A stretch of 48,993 nucleotides of DNA from Victivallis vadensis (GTDB lineage: Bacteria; Verrucomicrobiota; Lentisphaeria; Victivallales; GWF2-50-93): NCBI GenBank assembly GCA_020718525.1, contig DYRX01000001.1, forward strand, positions 1 to 48,993, in the 5' to 3' direction. Below are positions 41,948-48,993 of this stretch, piece after piece. The position numbers and the translations under genes were made by a program. Positions within the stretch are counted from its first letter, which is position 1; each line of letters starts with the position of its first letter. The notes below the pieces were generated by a model. It was not told the origin of the DNA. It saw only the letters and a list, made by a program, of their open reading frames with translations, and did no database searches.

Positions 41948-42010
41948 TTGTTTATCCCAAAGAATTGCGGTCTGCCCGCATGGCATTGCAAGCCTGGCAG
42001 ATCCTGTCTT

Positions 42011-45000
42011 CTATTTTTCCTTTCCCGCTTCACTGCAATTGGACTTGAGAATCGAGATCGCACATTTTTTGTCAAATATCTCGGCTTCGGAAAATCTTGC
42101 ATCCATTTTCTTTTCTTCAAGCCGCAAAGCGAGAGTTTCAGAACAAATGTATGAGGAAAATTTGGCAAGCGCCTCGACCAGCTCTCTGTCGTCGGAGGAG
42201 AAGGTCACTTCAATCCTGTCCGTGACATCGAGTCCGGAATCCTTTCTCAGATTCTGGATCTTGCTGACGAATTCCCTGGACAGCCCCTCTTTTCTCAAGG
42301 AGGCATCGAGAACCGTATCCAAGGCGACGCTTATCTCGCCTTCGTTCGCGACAGTTAGTCCGGGTTTTTCATCCCTCTGGACAATGATATCGTCGGCACC
42401 GATGGCAATCTCCTCTCCGGAGGAAAGTCTGATGGAATGTGCGCCGTTTTTGAGGAGGGACGAGAGTTCCTGGGTGCTCATCGAGGAGATTTTTTCCGCC
42501 GCTTCCTTCATGTTTTTGCCAAGTCTTGAGCCAAGCGCCTTGTAGTTCGCCTTGATTTTTTTGGTCACGAGCTCAGAGTCGTCCTCGCTTATCAGCACTT
42601 TTTTGACGTTGAGCTCGTCGGCTATAATGTCGGAACTATCTGCGAGCATCTCGCGGATTTCCGGGTTTTCCGCCGCGATGATGACTTTTGCGAGAGGTTG
42701 TCTGACGCGTAGATTGTTCTGGGAGCGTAGGAATCTGCCCAGGGAAACTGCCTTCATGGCGCATTCCATCTGCCGCTCGAGTCGCTCGTCTCTTGTGAAA
42801 CCCGCTTCAGGATAGTCGCAGAGATGAACTGAAATTGGCATTGAATCGCTACGTAGATTGCGGTAGATCTCCTCTGTTACGAAGGGGATGAAAGGTGCCG
42901 CGGTCTTGCAGAAGTTGAGCATGACATAATACAGCGTTCTGTAGGCGTCGGTCTTGTCCAGATCGTTTTGGCTCTTCCAAAAGCGGCGCCTGCTTCTGCG
43001 GACATACCAGTTGGTCAGATCGTCTATGAACTTTTCAAAGCGGTTGGCGGCCTGCTGGAGACGGTAGTCGTCCATTGAATCCCTTATTTCGCCTGTCATC
43101 TCCGAAAGGGATGAGAGAATCCATCTGTCTAGAGGGTTCTGCGGATTTTCAGGGGGGGCAGGCTCTCCCGGTTCCGGCGTCCAGCCGTCAACATTCGCGT
43201 AGGTGACGAAAAAGCTGTAGACATTCCAGAGGGGAATCATGACGGATCTGAGAGTTTCCTTTATCGCATTTTCCGAAAAGCGCAGGTCTTCGGCTCTTAC
43301 GACCGGTGAACCTAGCATGAATAGACGGATGGAGTCCGCTCCGTAGGCCCTGATCATGTCCATCGGATCAGGATAGTTTTTCTTTCTCTTGGACATTTTT
43401 TGTCCGTCTTCCGCCAGGACGAGGCCGTTGACGACGACATTTCTGAATGGTGCCTGTTCGAATAGGGCTGAGCCAAGCACGACTAGTGTATAGAACCAGC
43501 CTCTGGTCTGGTCGAGGCCTTCGGCGATGAAATCTGCTGGGAAATTTTCTTCGAAGCTTTTTTTATTTTCGAAGGGATAATGCTTTTGGGCATATGGCAT
43601 GGAGCCGCTTTCAAACCAGCAGTCGAGGACTTCAGGGACGCGCTTGAGCGGGCTTCCGCCCTTTTGGGATGGAATTTCTATTTCGTCAACAAAATGCTTG
43701 TGGATGTCGGAGACTTTGCGTCCGCTGAGCTTTTCGAGTTCGGCAATGGAAGAGATGCAGAGGCATTCGCCGGAATCGTTCCGCCAGACAGGAATGGGAG
43801 TTCCCCAAAACCTGTTTCTGCTGATTGCCCAGTCCTTGGCGTTTTCGAGCCATTTGCCGAATCTGCCGTCTTTTAGATGGGAAGGAACCCAGTGTACCCG
43901 CGAGTTTGATTCGATCATTGACTGCTTTATTGGTGCAATATTCACGAACCAGGTGGAGACCGCGCGATAAATGAGAGGGGCATCGTCTCTCCAGCAGTGC
44001 GGATAATTGTGCCGTATTGTTCCGCGGTGGACGAGCTTGCCTTCCGTCTTGAGGCGCCTCATTATGTCCTTGTCGCAGTCTTTCACGTAGCGCCCGGCAT
44101 AGTCGGATACCTCCGGCTTGAAGCGGCATTCTTCGTCAACAGGGCAGAGCTCGGGAATACCAGAGGCCATTGCGACTGCGTAATCGTCTTCGCCGAAGCC
44201 CGGTGCCATGTGGACAAGCCCCGTGCCGTCTTCGGTGCTGACGAAGCCGGCCGTTACAATTCTGAATGCCCCCTGCGAGGAGAAATCCGCAAAGTAGTTG
44301 AAAAGCGGAACATAGGTCTTTCCTGCCAGCTCGGATCCCTTGAAAGACTCGAGGATTTCAATCGAAGACTTGTCCTTGTAGTAGGAGTCAAGCCGGGCGC
44401 GCGCCAAAACATATTTGCAGTCGCCATCCTTGACCTTGACATATTCGATGTCGGGGCCGACAGCAAGCGCTAGATTCGAAGGCAATGTCCAGGGAGTTGT
44501 TGTCCAGGCAAGATAATAAGTGTCCTTCTCCTCTGTGTCGGCGAAGCGTACAGTGATAGCTGGGTCTTCGACCTCCTCGTATCCCTGGTTCGCCTCGAAG
44601 TTGGAGAGCGGGGTCGAGCATCTCGGGCAGTATGGCAAGATTTTGTGCCCCTCGTAGATGAGGTCCTTCTTCCAGAGGCTGGCGAAGACCCACCAGATTG
44701 ATTCCATGAAGCCCGGATCCATTGTTCGGTAGCCGCGCCTGAAATCAACCCAGCGACCCATCCTGTGGACAATCTTTTCCCATTCCGAGCTGTAGCGCAG
44801 GACTATGCCTCTGCATTTCTCGTTGAAGGCGGATACACCGTAGTCTTCTATCTGCTTTTTCCCGGAGAGGTTCAGCTCCTTCTCCATCTCGTATTCTACA
44901 GGAAGTCCATGGCAGTCCCAGCCGAAGACTCTTTCAACGCGCTTCCCGCGCATTGACTGATATCTTGGCACCACGTCCTTTATCGTGCCGGCAAGAAGAT

Positions 45001-45181
45001 GCCCGTAATGCGGAAGACCGGTGGCGAACGGAGGTCCGTCATAGAAGACAAAGTCCTTAGCTTCGCTTCTTTGCTCGACAGATTTCTCAAAAACCCTGTT
45101 CTGCTCCCAAAATTCAAGTATTTTATTCTCGATTTCCGGAAAATTGCTCTGACTTCCGACTGGACTGAATGCTTTTGACAT
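42011..45181 (-). CDS. ileS: Isoleucine--tRNA ligase
   Basis: A 1056-residue class I synthetase, longer than the common bacterial type (about 930). The HIGH motif is GLPHYGHLLAG (HYGH at 58-61), the class signature continues in WDCHGLPVE, and KMSKR appears in GQKMSKRKKNYPDP. That sequence and the length fit the eukaryote-like, type 2 IleRS. CPRCSTPLSNFEANQGYEE is the central block of the connective peptide. Type 2 enzymes are often less sensitive to mupirocin. It charges tRNA-Ile in the cytoplasm. It lies 29 bases downstream of a kinase gene and 63 bases before the zinc-ribbon protein gene. Confidence 0.96.
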   Translation of the reverse strand: MSKAFSPVGSQSNFPEIENKILEFWEQNRVFEKSVEQRSEAKDFVFYDGPPFATGLPHYGHLLAGTIKDVVPRYQSMRGKRVERVFGWDCHGLPVEYEMEKELNLSGKKQIEDYGVSAFNEKCRGIVLRYSSEWEKIVHRMGRWVDFRRGYRTMDPGFMESIWWVFASLWKKDLIYEGHKILPYCPRCSTPLSNFEANQGYEEVEDPAITVRFADTEEKDTYYLAWTTTPWTLPSNLALAVGPDIEYVKVKDGDCKYVLARARLDSYYKDKSSIEILESFKGSELAGKTYVPLFNYFADFSSQGAFRIVTAGFVSTEDGTGLVHMAPGFGEDDYAVAMASGIPELCPVDEECRFKPEVSDYAGRYVKDCDKDIMRRLKTEGKLVHRGTIRHNYPHCWRDDAPLIYRAVSTWFVNIAPIKQSMIESNSRVHWVPSHLKDGRFGKWLENAKDWAISRNRFWGTPIPVWRNDSGECLCISSIAELEKLSGRKVSDIHKHFVDEIEIPSQKGGSPLKRVPEVLDCWFESGSMPYAQKHYPFENKKSFEENFPADFIAEGLDQTRGWFYTLVVLGSALFEQAPFRNVVVNGLVLAEDGQKMSKRKKNYPDPMDMIRAYGADSIRLFMLGSPVVRAEDLRFSENAIKETLRSVMIPLWNVYSFFVTYANVDGWTPEPGEPAPPENPQNPLDRWILSSLSEMTGEIRDSMDDYRLQQAANRFEKFIDDLTNWYVRRSRRRFWKSQNDLDKTDAYRTLYYVMLNFCKTAAPFIPFVTEEIYRNLRSDSMPISVHLCDYPEAGFTRDERLERQMECAMKAVSLGRFLRSQNNLRVRQPLAKVIIAAENPEIREMLADSSDIIADELNVKKVLISEDDSELVTKKIKANYKALGSRLGKNMKEAAEKISSMSTQELSSLLKNGAHSIRLSSGEEIAIGADDIIVQRDEKPGLTVANEGEISVALDTVLDASLRKEGLSREFVSKIQNLRKDSGLDVTDRIEVTFSSDDRELVEALAKFSSYICSETLALRLEEKKMDARFSEAEIFDKKCAISILKSNCSEAGKEK

Positions 45182-45210
45182 AGACTGACCTTATGATTTG
45201 GCGTGTTGTT

Positions 45211-46848
45211 TCAGGCTCCGGCACGCCTTGCGCGAATAGCCTCAAGCTCTACAATAAGCTCCTGCGGCGTCTGAAAACGCATGCTTGGATTCTTGTCCAT
45301 CATCTTCATGCAGAGCATTGCCATCTCCTCTGAAATCGAGGCGGACACTGTTCTAGGATTCGGAACTGGATCGTTGAGCACTTTAAGAACGACATTGACA
45401 ACGGTATCTCCGATGAATGGAGGCTCGGCTGTCAGGATGTGATAGAGAGTTGCGCCAAGGCTGTAGATGTCGGATCTGATGTCCGCATTTTTGAAATCCT
45501 TCGCCTGCTCGGGGCTTATGTATGCCGGAGAGCCGAGGGCGGTATCGTCGGCAGTTATGTTTTTCTCTACTCCATGGCTGATCTCCTTGCCAAGCCCCAG
45601 ATCCGCGAGCTTGACAACGCCGTCCGAGCTCAGCATGATATTGTCCGGCTTTATATCCCTGTGGACGATTCCGCATTTGTGGGCGGCGTCGAGAGCCCCC
45701 GCGACAGAAAGCATTATGTTCAGCGCATTCTCCTCGCTCAAAGGACCATGCTTATTGATCATCTGCCCAATTGTGCCGCCGTCAACATATTCCATGACCA
45801 TGTAGTAGAGGTTTCTCGACTTGTCCACGCCCGCGTCCATCACGCCGACGGCGTTGGGGTGCCTGAGGCGCACCGCCAGCTTCGCTTCGCGCACGAAGCG
45901 TTCTGCTGAAAGATCCGCCCCTGTCCTGATCTGGAAAATGTTCCCGGAAAAGATTTTTATCGCGACTTGGACATCAAGCACATTGTGTTTGGCAAGATAG
46001 ACTATGCCCATCCCGCCACAGCCTAGAACGCTCTCGATCCTGCAGTTTCCGACGATGGTTCCAGGATTGAGCAGTTCTCCCCTGAACGGAGTTGTAACCT
46101 GCTGAGTTGACATGGAAAAAGACTGTGTCATCTCGTCCTTGCCAAGAATCCTGCCGTCCTGATGCGCCCAGATTTGCCCCCCAATCGGGATGCATGAACG
46201 TATTTTCGAATAAGGGAATCGGACAGTCCTTTTTTTGCCGTCTCCTTCTGAAATCTCGACGACAGCCACGTCCGGCAAGGCATTTAAAATTGCTGAAATT
46301 TCAATAGTTCTTCCATCTGAGAGGGTTAGATTATATGGACCGAGAGAATGCCCGGATTCGTCCGCCGATATGCGGGCAAAGTAGCCCTGTCCAATGCCGC
46401 CCGCAGACTTGGAGACCGAATGGGCGGTCTCCTTGGCAGACTGAGGTTCAGGCTCGGTGTCCCTGTAGTGCGACTCCGGTAGAGCGTCTTGCGACGATGA
46501 TGCGCCTGCTCCCTCTTCTTTGCCGTCTGCCGCATCCTCAGATTCAGATTCGCCAGACATCTGTGAATATCTTGGAAGTGTGAAGAAAATCAGGATGGGA
46601 TAAATCCAGGGTGCGAAAAGCCCAAGGACGAAGTGCAAAAGCCGGCTCCGACCTCTCGCCTCGGCAATGGATGCGGCGCAGAATGGACTGCCAAGCACCG
46701 CCACAAAAACCGCCGTCCTGAACAAGGCGGAAGACCAGTCGGGATTGAGACCCGATGCGATCGCCCCGTTGCATGCGGACGCGACAATACCCAGGATTGT
46801 TCCGAAAATCCCGAAAAGTATGTCCTTGATGATAAAAAAGAAATCCAT
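45211..46848 (-). CDS. Membrane Ser/Thr protein kinase, Hanks type
   Basis: A 545-residue protein. Three hydrophobic segments occupy residues about 3-30, 40-63 and 69-90. A charged linker and a small beta-rich domain (about 165-235) precede a C-terminal kinase domain (about 265-540). Motifs are the glycine loop GCGGMGIVYLAK, VAIKIF (ATP lysine), the canonical catalytic loop GIVHRDIKPDNIML, DLG in place of DFG (LADLGLGKE), and ALGSPAYISPEQA. It should be active, in contrast to the first kinase. Bacterial kinases usually have the kinase domain before the membrane segment; here the order is reversed. It heads the run kinase, ileS, ribbon protein, trpS, moxR and is divergent from the next gene. 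Confidence 0.92.
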   Translation of the reverse strand: MDFFFIIKDILFGIFGTILGIVASACNGAIASGLNPDWSSALFRTAVFVAVLGSPFCAASIAEARGRSRLLHFVLGLFAPWIYPILIFFTLPRYSQMSGESESEDAADGKEEGAGASSSQDALPESHYRDTEPEPQSAKETAHSVSKSAGGIGQGYFARISADESGHSLGPYNLTLSDGRTIEISAILNALPDVAVVEISEGDGKKRTVRFPYSKIRSCIPIGGQIWAHQDGRILGKDEMTQSFSMSTQQVTTPFRGELLNPGTIVGNCRIESVLGCGGMGIVYLAKHNVLDVQVAIKIFSGNIFQIRTGADLSAERFVREAKLAVRLRHPNAVGVMDAGVDKSRNLYYMVMEYVDGGTIGQMINKHGPLSEENALNIMLSVAGALDAAHKCGIVHRDIKPDNIMLSSDGVVKLADLGLGKEISHGVEKNITADDTALGSPAYISPEQAKDFKNADIRSDIYSLGATLYHILTAEPPFIGDTVVNVVLKVLNDPVPNPRTVSASISEEMAMLCMKMMDKNPSMRFQTPQELIVELEAIRARRAGA

Positions 46849-46967
46849 TCAAAAAACCAGGCAAAATTATTTAACGGACTGGAAATATACATCCAATGGA
46901 TGCAAATTCGAGGCTTAACACTCAAAAAAATGATTTTAAGATGTGAATCCGAAACGAAAGACCTGCG

Positions 46968-47669
46968 ATGAATCTTGAAAATATAATTTCGTCACGCATG
47001 ATTCTCGGGGTACGAGCACCTTCCATGATTGCCCTGCTTCTGCTTTTCGCCTGCGCCGCTCAAACGGACAGCATAACGGAGAAGTCTGGGAAAAAGTCAG
47101 AAGCTGAGATTGTCTCGATGGAAAACGGGCAGATTTCGACAAAAACGTCGAAAATCCCGCTTGACTCCGTTTCCAGAATTGTCTTCTCGTCGGAGCCGCT
47201 CGCGGCAAAGGACAGCGGGCTTATCTTTTTAGACGGATCGCGTCTTTCCGGAATCGTCAGAAAAAGAGAGAAGGACTCTCTTGTCTTCAGATCAAGCGCG
47301 TTCGGAGAAATGAAAGTCCCGTCGAGCCTGATCGCTGGCGAATACTTTGCACAAGGTCCGTCCGCACCTGAAAAAGATGCGAAAATCCCAATGATTAAAA
47401 CTGCTGACGGACGAATTCTGACCGGAAAAATTCTCTGGCATGACGATAAAAGCACGGGCATTATGACAGGGAAGGGGCTTGAGAAAATTGAGGGTGGCTC
47501 CATAGATCTGATACTCTTTTCGGCGCCTGCCAGCGCAAGAAAAATTGAACTGCGCAATGGGGACATTGTCAACTTTCCGGTCAAATTCGATGGCAAAAAG
47601 CTGATTTTTACATTCAACGGCACAAATTTGGAGATTTCGATTTCGTCGCTGAGCGTCCTCAACAACTGA
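46968..47669 (+). CDS. Exported protein of unknown function, possible lipoprotein
   Basis: A 233-residue protein with an N-terminal signal (SMIALLLLFACAAQ, residues about 19-32). Cys29 after LFA could be a lipoprotein site, although Phe at -2 is unusual. The rest is rich in beta-strand-like, repeated units of the form LDGSRLSGIVRKREKDSLVF and ADGRILTGKILWHDDKSTGI, then RNGDIVNFPVKF, each with a G-x-L/I-turn, which suggests a small repeated beta domain. No enzyme motif was seen. It lies 34 bases before the zinc-ribbon MoxR gene in the same direction, so they may act together. Start codon support is weak; GACCTGCG alone precedes it. Confidence 0.75.
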   Translation: MNLENIISSRMILGVRAPSMIALLLLFACAAQTDSITEKSGKKSEAEIVSMENGQISTKTSKIPLDSVSRIVFSSEPLAAKDSGLIFLDGSRLSGIVRKREKDSLVFRSSAFGEMKVPSSLIAGEYFAQGPSAPEKDAKIPMIKTADGRILTGKILWHDDKSTGIMTGKGLEKIEGGSIDLILFSAPASARKIELRNGDIVNFPVKFDGKKLIFTFNGTNLEISISSLSVLNN

Positions 47670-47703
47670 AAGATTCAACACACAAGATAAGGAGCCTTCT
47701 TCA

Positions 47704-48894
47704 ATGTCCAGCAAGATCAACGTGGTGTGCGAGAGCTGCAAAGCCGAGTTCCGCGCGATGGACGACGAGCTTTCACAACTTGCCTGCCCAAAATGCAAAG
47801 GGAAGCTTGCCCCGAAAGATGCGGGACAACAGCAGTCAAGGGATAATGCGCCCGCCCAGTCAGTCTCTGTCTCGATAGAAAAGGACAGCCCGGCACCCCA
47901 GAATCCTAAAAAAGTGGAGGAACAGCTTGCGGACATCTCCTCCTCTTTCGCGAAGCTGAATTCGGAGCTTTCCAAAGTGATTGTCGGCCAGAAGGAGGTG
48001 ATCGAGGAGATCATTGTCGCGATTTTCGCGAACGGACACTGCCTTCTCGAAGGAGTTCCCGGGCTTGCAAAGACACTTCTCATATCGTCCCTTTCCAAGG
48101 CTATGTCACTCTCCTTCAAGAGGATACAGTTCACTCCCGACCTAATGCCATCGGACATAACCGGAACTGAAATCATACAGGAGAACCCGCAGACGAATGC
48201 GCGCGAATTCCGCTTTGTCCACGGACCGATTTTCGCGAACGTAGTTCTTGCGGACGAAATCAACAGAACCCCTCCAAAAACCCAGGCATCCATGCTCGAG
48301 GCGATGCAGGAGAAGCAGGTCTCGGTGGGCGGAAGGATGCACCCGCTTCCAAAGCCATTCTTTGTCCTTGCTACCCAGAACCCGCTCGAACAGGAGGGGA
48401 CCTACCCGCTTCCGGAAGCTCAGCAGGACAGGTTCTTGTTCAAAATCCATGTCGGATATCCGTCGGAAGCCGAAGAGAAAAAAATCATCGAGATGGTTTC
48501 CGGACAGAAGTTCGGCGATATACAGCCGGTAATTTCTGCGGAACAAATACTTGCGGCGCAAAAGCTTGTGACGGGAATTCCAGTTGCAGAAACAGTCGTC
48601 CAATATGCGACAAAGCTGGTAAGAAGCACCAGGCTCAACCAAAGCGACACGCCTGATTTCATCAAGAAATGGGTTGCATGGGGATGCGGACCAAGGGCGT
48701 CGATCGCGCTGGTCAGCGCCGCCAAGGCTGTCGCCGCCCTCGGCAAGAAAAGCTTCGTGTCATGCGATGACATAGCAAGGGTCGCGCACCCGGTAATGAG
48801 GCACAGGCTCGCCGTCAATTACGCCGCCAGGGCCGAAGGACTGAACAGCGACGCGATCATTGACAAACTTTTGGCGACTCTTCAAAAGCACTGA
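47704..48894 (+). CDS. MoxR-family AAA+ ATPase with N-terminal zinc ribbon
   Basis: A 396-residue protein. Cys9, Cys12, Cys28 and Cys31 form a zinc ribbon, followed by a Gln/Ser/Pro linker (about 40-75). The MoxR ATPase fills the rest: Walker A LLEGVPGLAKTLL, FKRIQFTPDLMPSDITG, Walker B VVLADEINRTPPKTQ, ASMLEAMQEKQVSVGG and TQNPLEQEGTYPLPEAQQDR. The C-terminal lid includes GCGPRASIALVSAAKA. Length beyond about 320 is due to the ribbon. No DUF58 or VWA gene follows within the window; a long palindrome begins 3 bases after the stop. AGGAG precedes the ATG. Confidence 0.94.
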   Translation: MSSKINVVCESCKAEFRAMDDELSQLACPKCKGKLAPKDAGQQQSRDNAPAQSVSVSIEKDSPAPQNPKKVEEQLADISSSFAKLNSELSKVIVGQKEVIEEIIVAIFANGHCLLEGVPGLAKTLLISSLSKAMSLSFKRIQFTPDLMPSDITGTEIIQENPQTNAREFRFVHGPIFANVVLADEINRTPPKTQASMLEAMQEKQVSVGGRMHPLPKPFFVLATQNPLEQEGTYPLPEAQQDRFLFKIHVGYPSEAEEKKIIEMVSGQKFGDIQPVISAEQILAAQKLVTGIPVAETVVQYATKLVRSTRLNQSDTPDFIKKWVAWGCGPRASIALVSAAKAVAALGKKSFVSCDDIARVAHPVMRHRLAVNYAARAEGLNSDAIIDKLLATLQKH

Positions 48895-48896
48895 GC

Positions 48897-48945
48897 ACAC
48901 TAGATTTGCTTGTGCGGAAGGACTTCCGCCAAGCAAATCTAGTGT
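48897..48945. repeat. Dispersed palindromic element, copy 2, probable terminator
   Basis: A 16-base left arm ACACTAGATTTGCTTG (48897-48912) pairs perfectly with CAAGCAAATCTAGTGT (48930-48945). The interior GCGGAAG/CTTCCGC adds a second perfect stem with a GA turn, so almost all 49 bases fold into one hairpin. The element matches copy 1 near 25666-25707 at 38 of 42 positions. It begins 3 bases after a stop codon, so it can serve as a terminator. The 48 bases that follow to the window end contain nothing recognisable. Confidence 0.85.
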
Positions 48946-48993
48946 CCTGTTTCCTAAATAACGATACCATGTCTCTTTAATAATTCAGATTAG

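Noticed and set aside
47292..48293. Open frame of 333 codons on the minus strand
   Set aside because: It is antisense to the second MoxR gene and part of the exported-protein gene; the plus-strand frame has unambiguous MoxR motifs.

Overview
The window reads as a chromosomal segment of a Gram-negative bacterium of the PVC superphylum, most likely Lentisphaerota. This placement is an inference from gene content and was not tested with a tree. The pointers are: ferredoxin-linked 2-oxoacid oxidation (an anaerobic trait), a lipid A type acyltransferase (LPS outer membrane), Hanks-type Ser/Thr kinases, MtaA/UroD-like enzymes, PA14, beta-helix and GH2 proteins, SPFH proteins with extra membrane segments, and a relic of the four-helix-bundle (23S intervening sequence) family. 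The segment is almost fully coding. No rRNA, tRNA, CRISPR array, prophage or insertion sequence was recognised, and no gene-free stretch exceeds about 260 bases.

Layout. (1) 1-2708, minus: ferredoxin, alpha subunit, and a fused beta-gamma subunit of a 2-oxoacid:ferredoxin oxidoreductase; the fused gene runs off the left edge. (2) 2965-7565, minus: a tight cluster of PTS-EIIA/CBS protein, NhaD/ArsB-type ion transporter, LPS acyltransferase and UroD/MtaA-like enzyme, preceded by a secreted beta-helix protein (7632-9860). (3) 9968-23505, minus: ten genes with gaps of at most 34 bases or short overlaps. They encode three SPFH (HflK/HflC-like) proteins, a P1B metal ATPase, a PA14 protein, a MORN-like protein, an ABC ATPase and permease, a TPR-like membrane-anchored protein and an atypical kinase. 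A zinc-type CDF exporter lies just upstream. (4) 24870-28790, minus: an exported caspase-like protein whose subunit order looks permuted, and a GH2 beta-galactosidase. (5) 28874-34457, minus: murJ, an orphan HicB-like gene, hisC, pgi and a membrane protein of unknown function. (6) 34516-37417, plus: a MagIII-like DNA glycosylase, a truncated four-helix-bundle relic, hemW and ahpC. (7) 37475-46848, minus: kinase, ileS, a zinc-ribbon/coiled-coil membrane protein, trpS and a MoxR ATPase. (8) 46968-48894, plus: a small exported protein and a second MoxR ATPase with a zinc ribbon, closed by a long palindrome.

How the genes may work together. Region 3 is the most unusual part. Three membrane-scaffold proteins, a metal exporter, an ABC-2 type exporter and a kinase share one probable transcript, suggesting one envelope-associated machine or stress module. 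Its function is unknown.

Two DNA-level signals cut across genes. An odd palindrome of 13 bases (TGCGAAATTCGCA on one strand or the other) occurs five times exactly and twice with one change, always inside genes and in different reading frames. A roughly 42-base hairpin element occurs at two distant sites.
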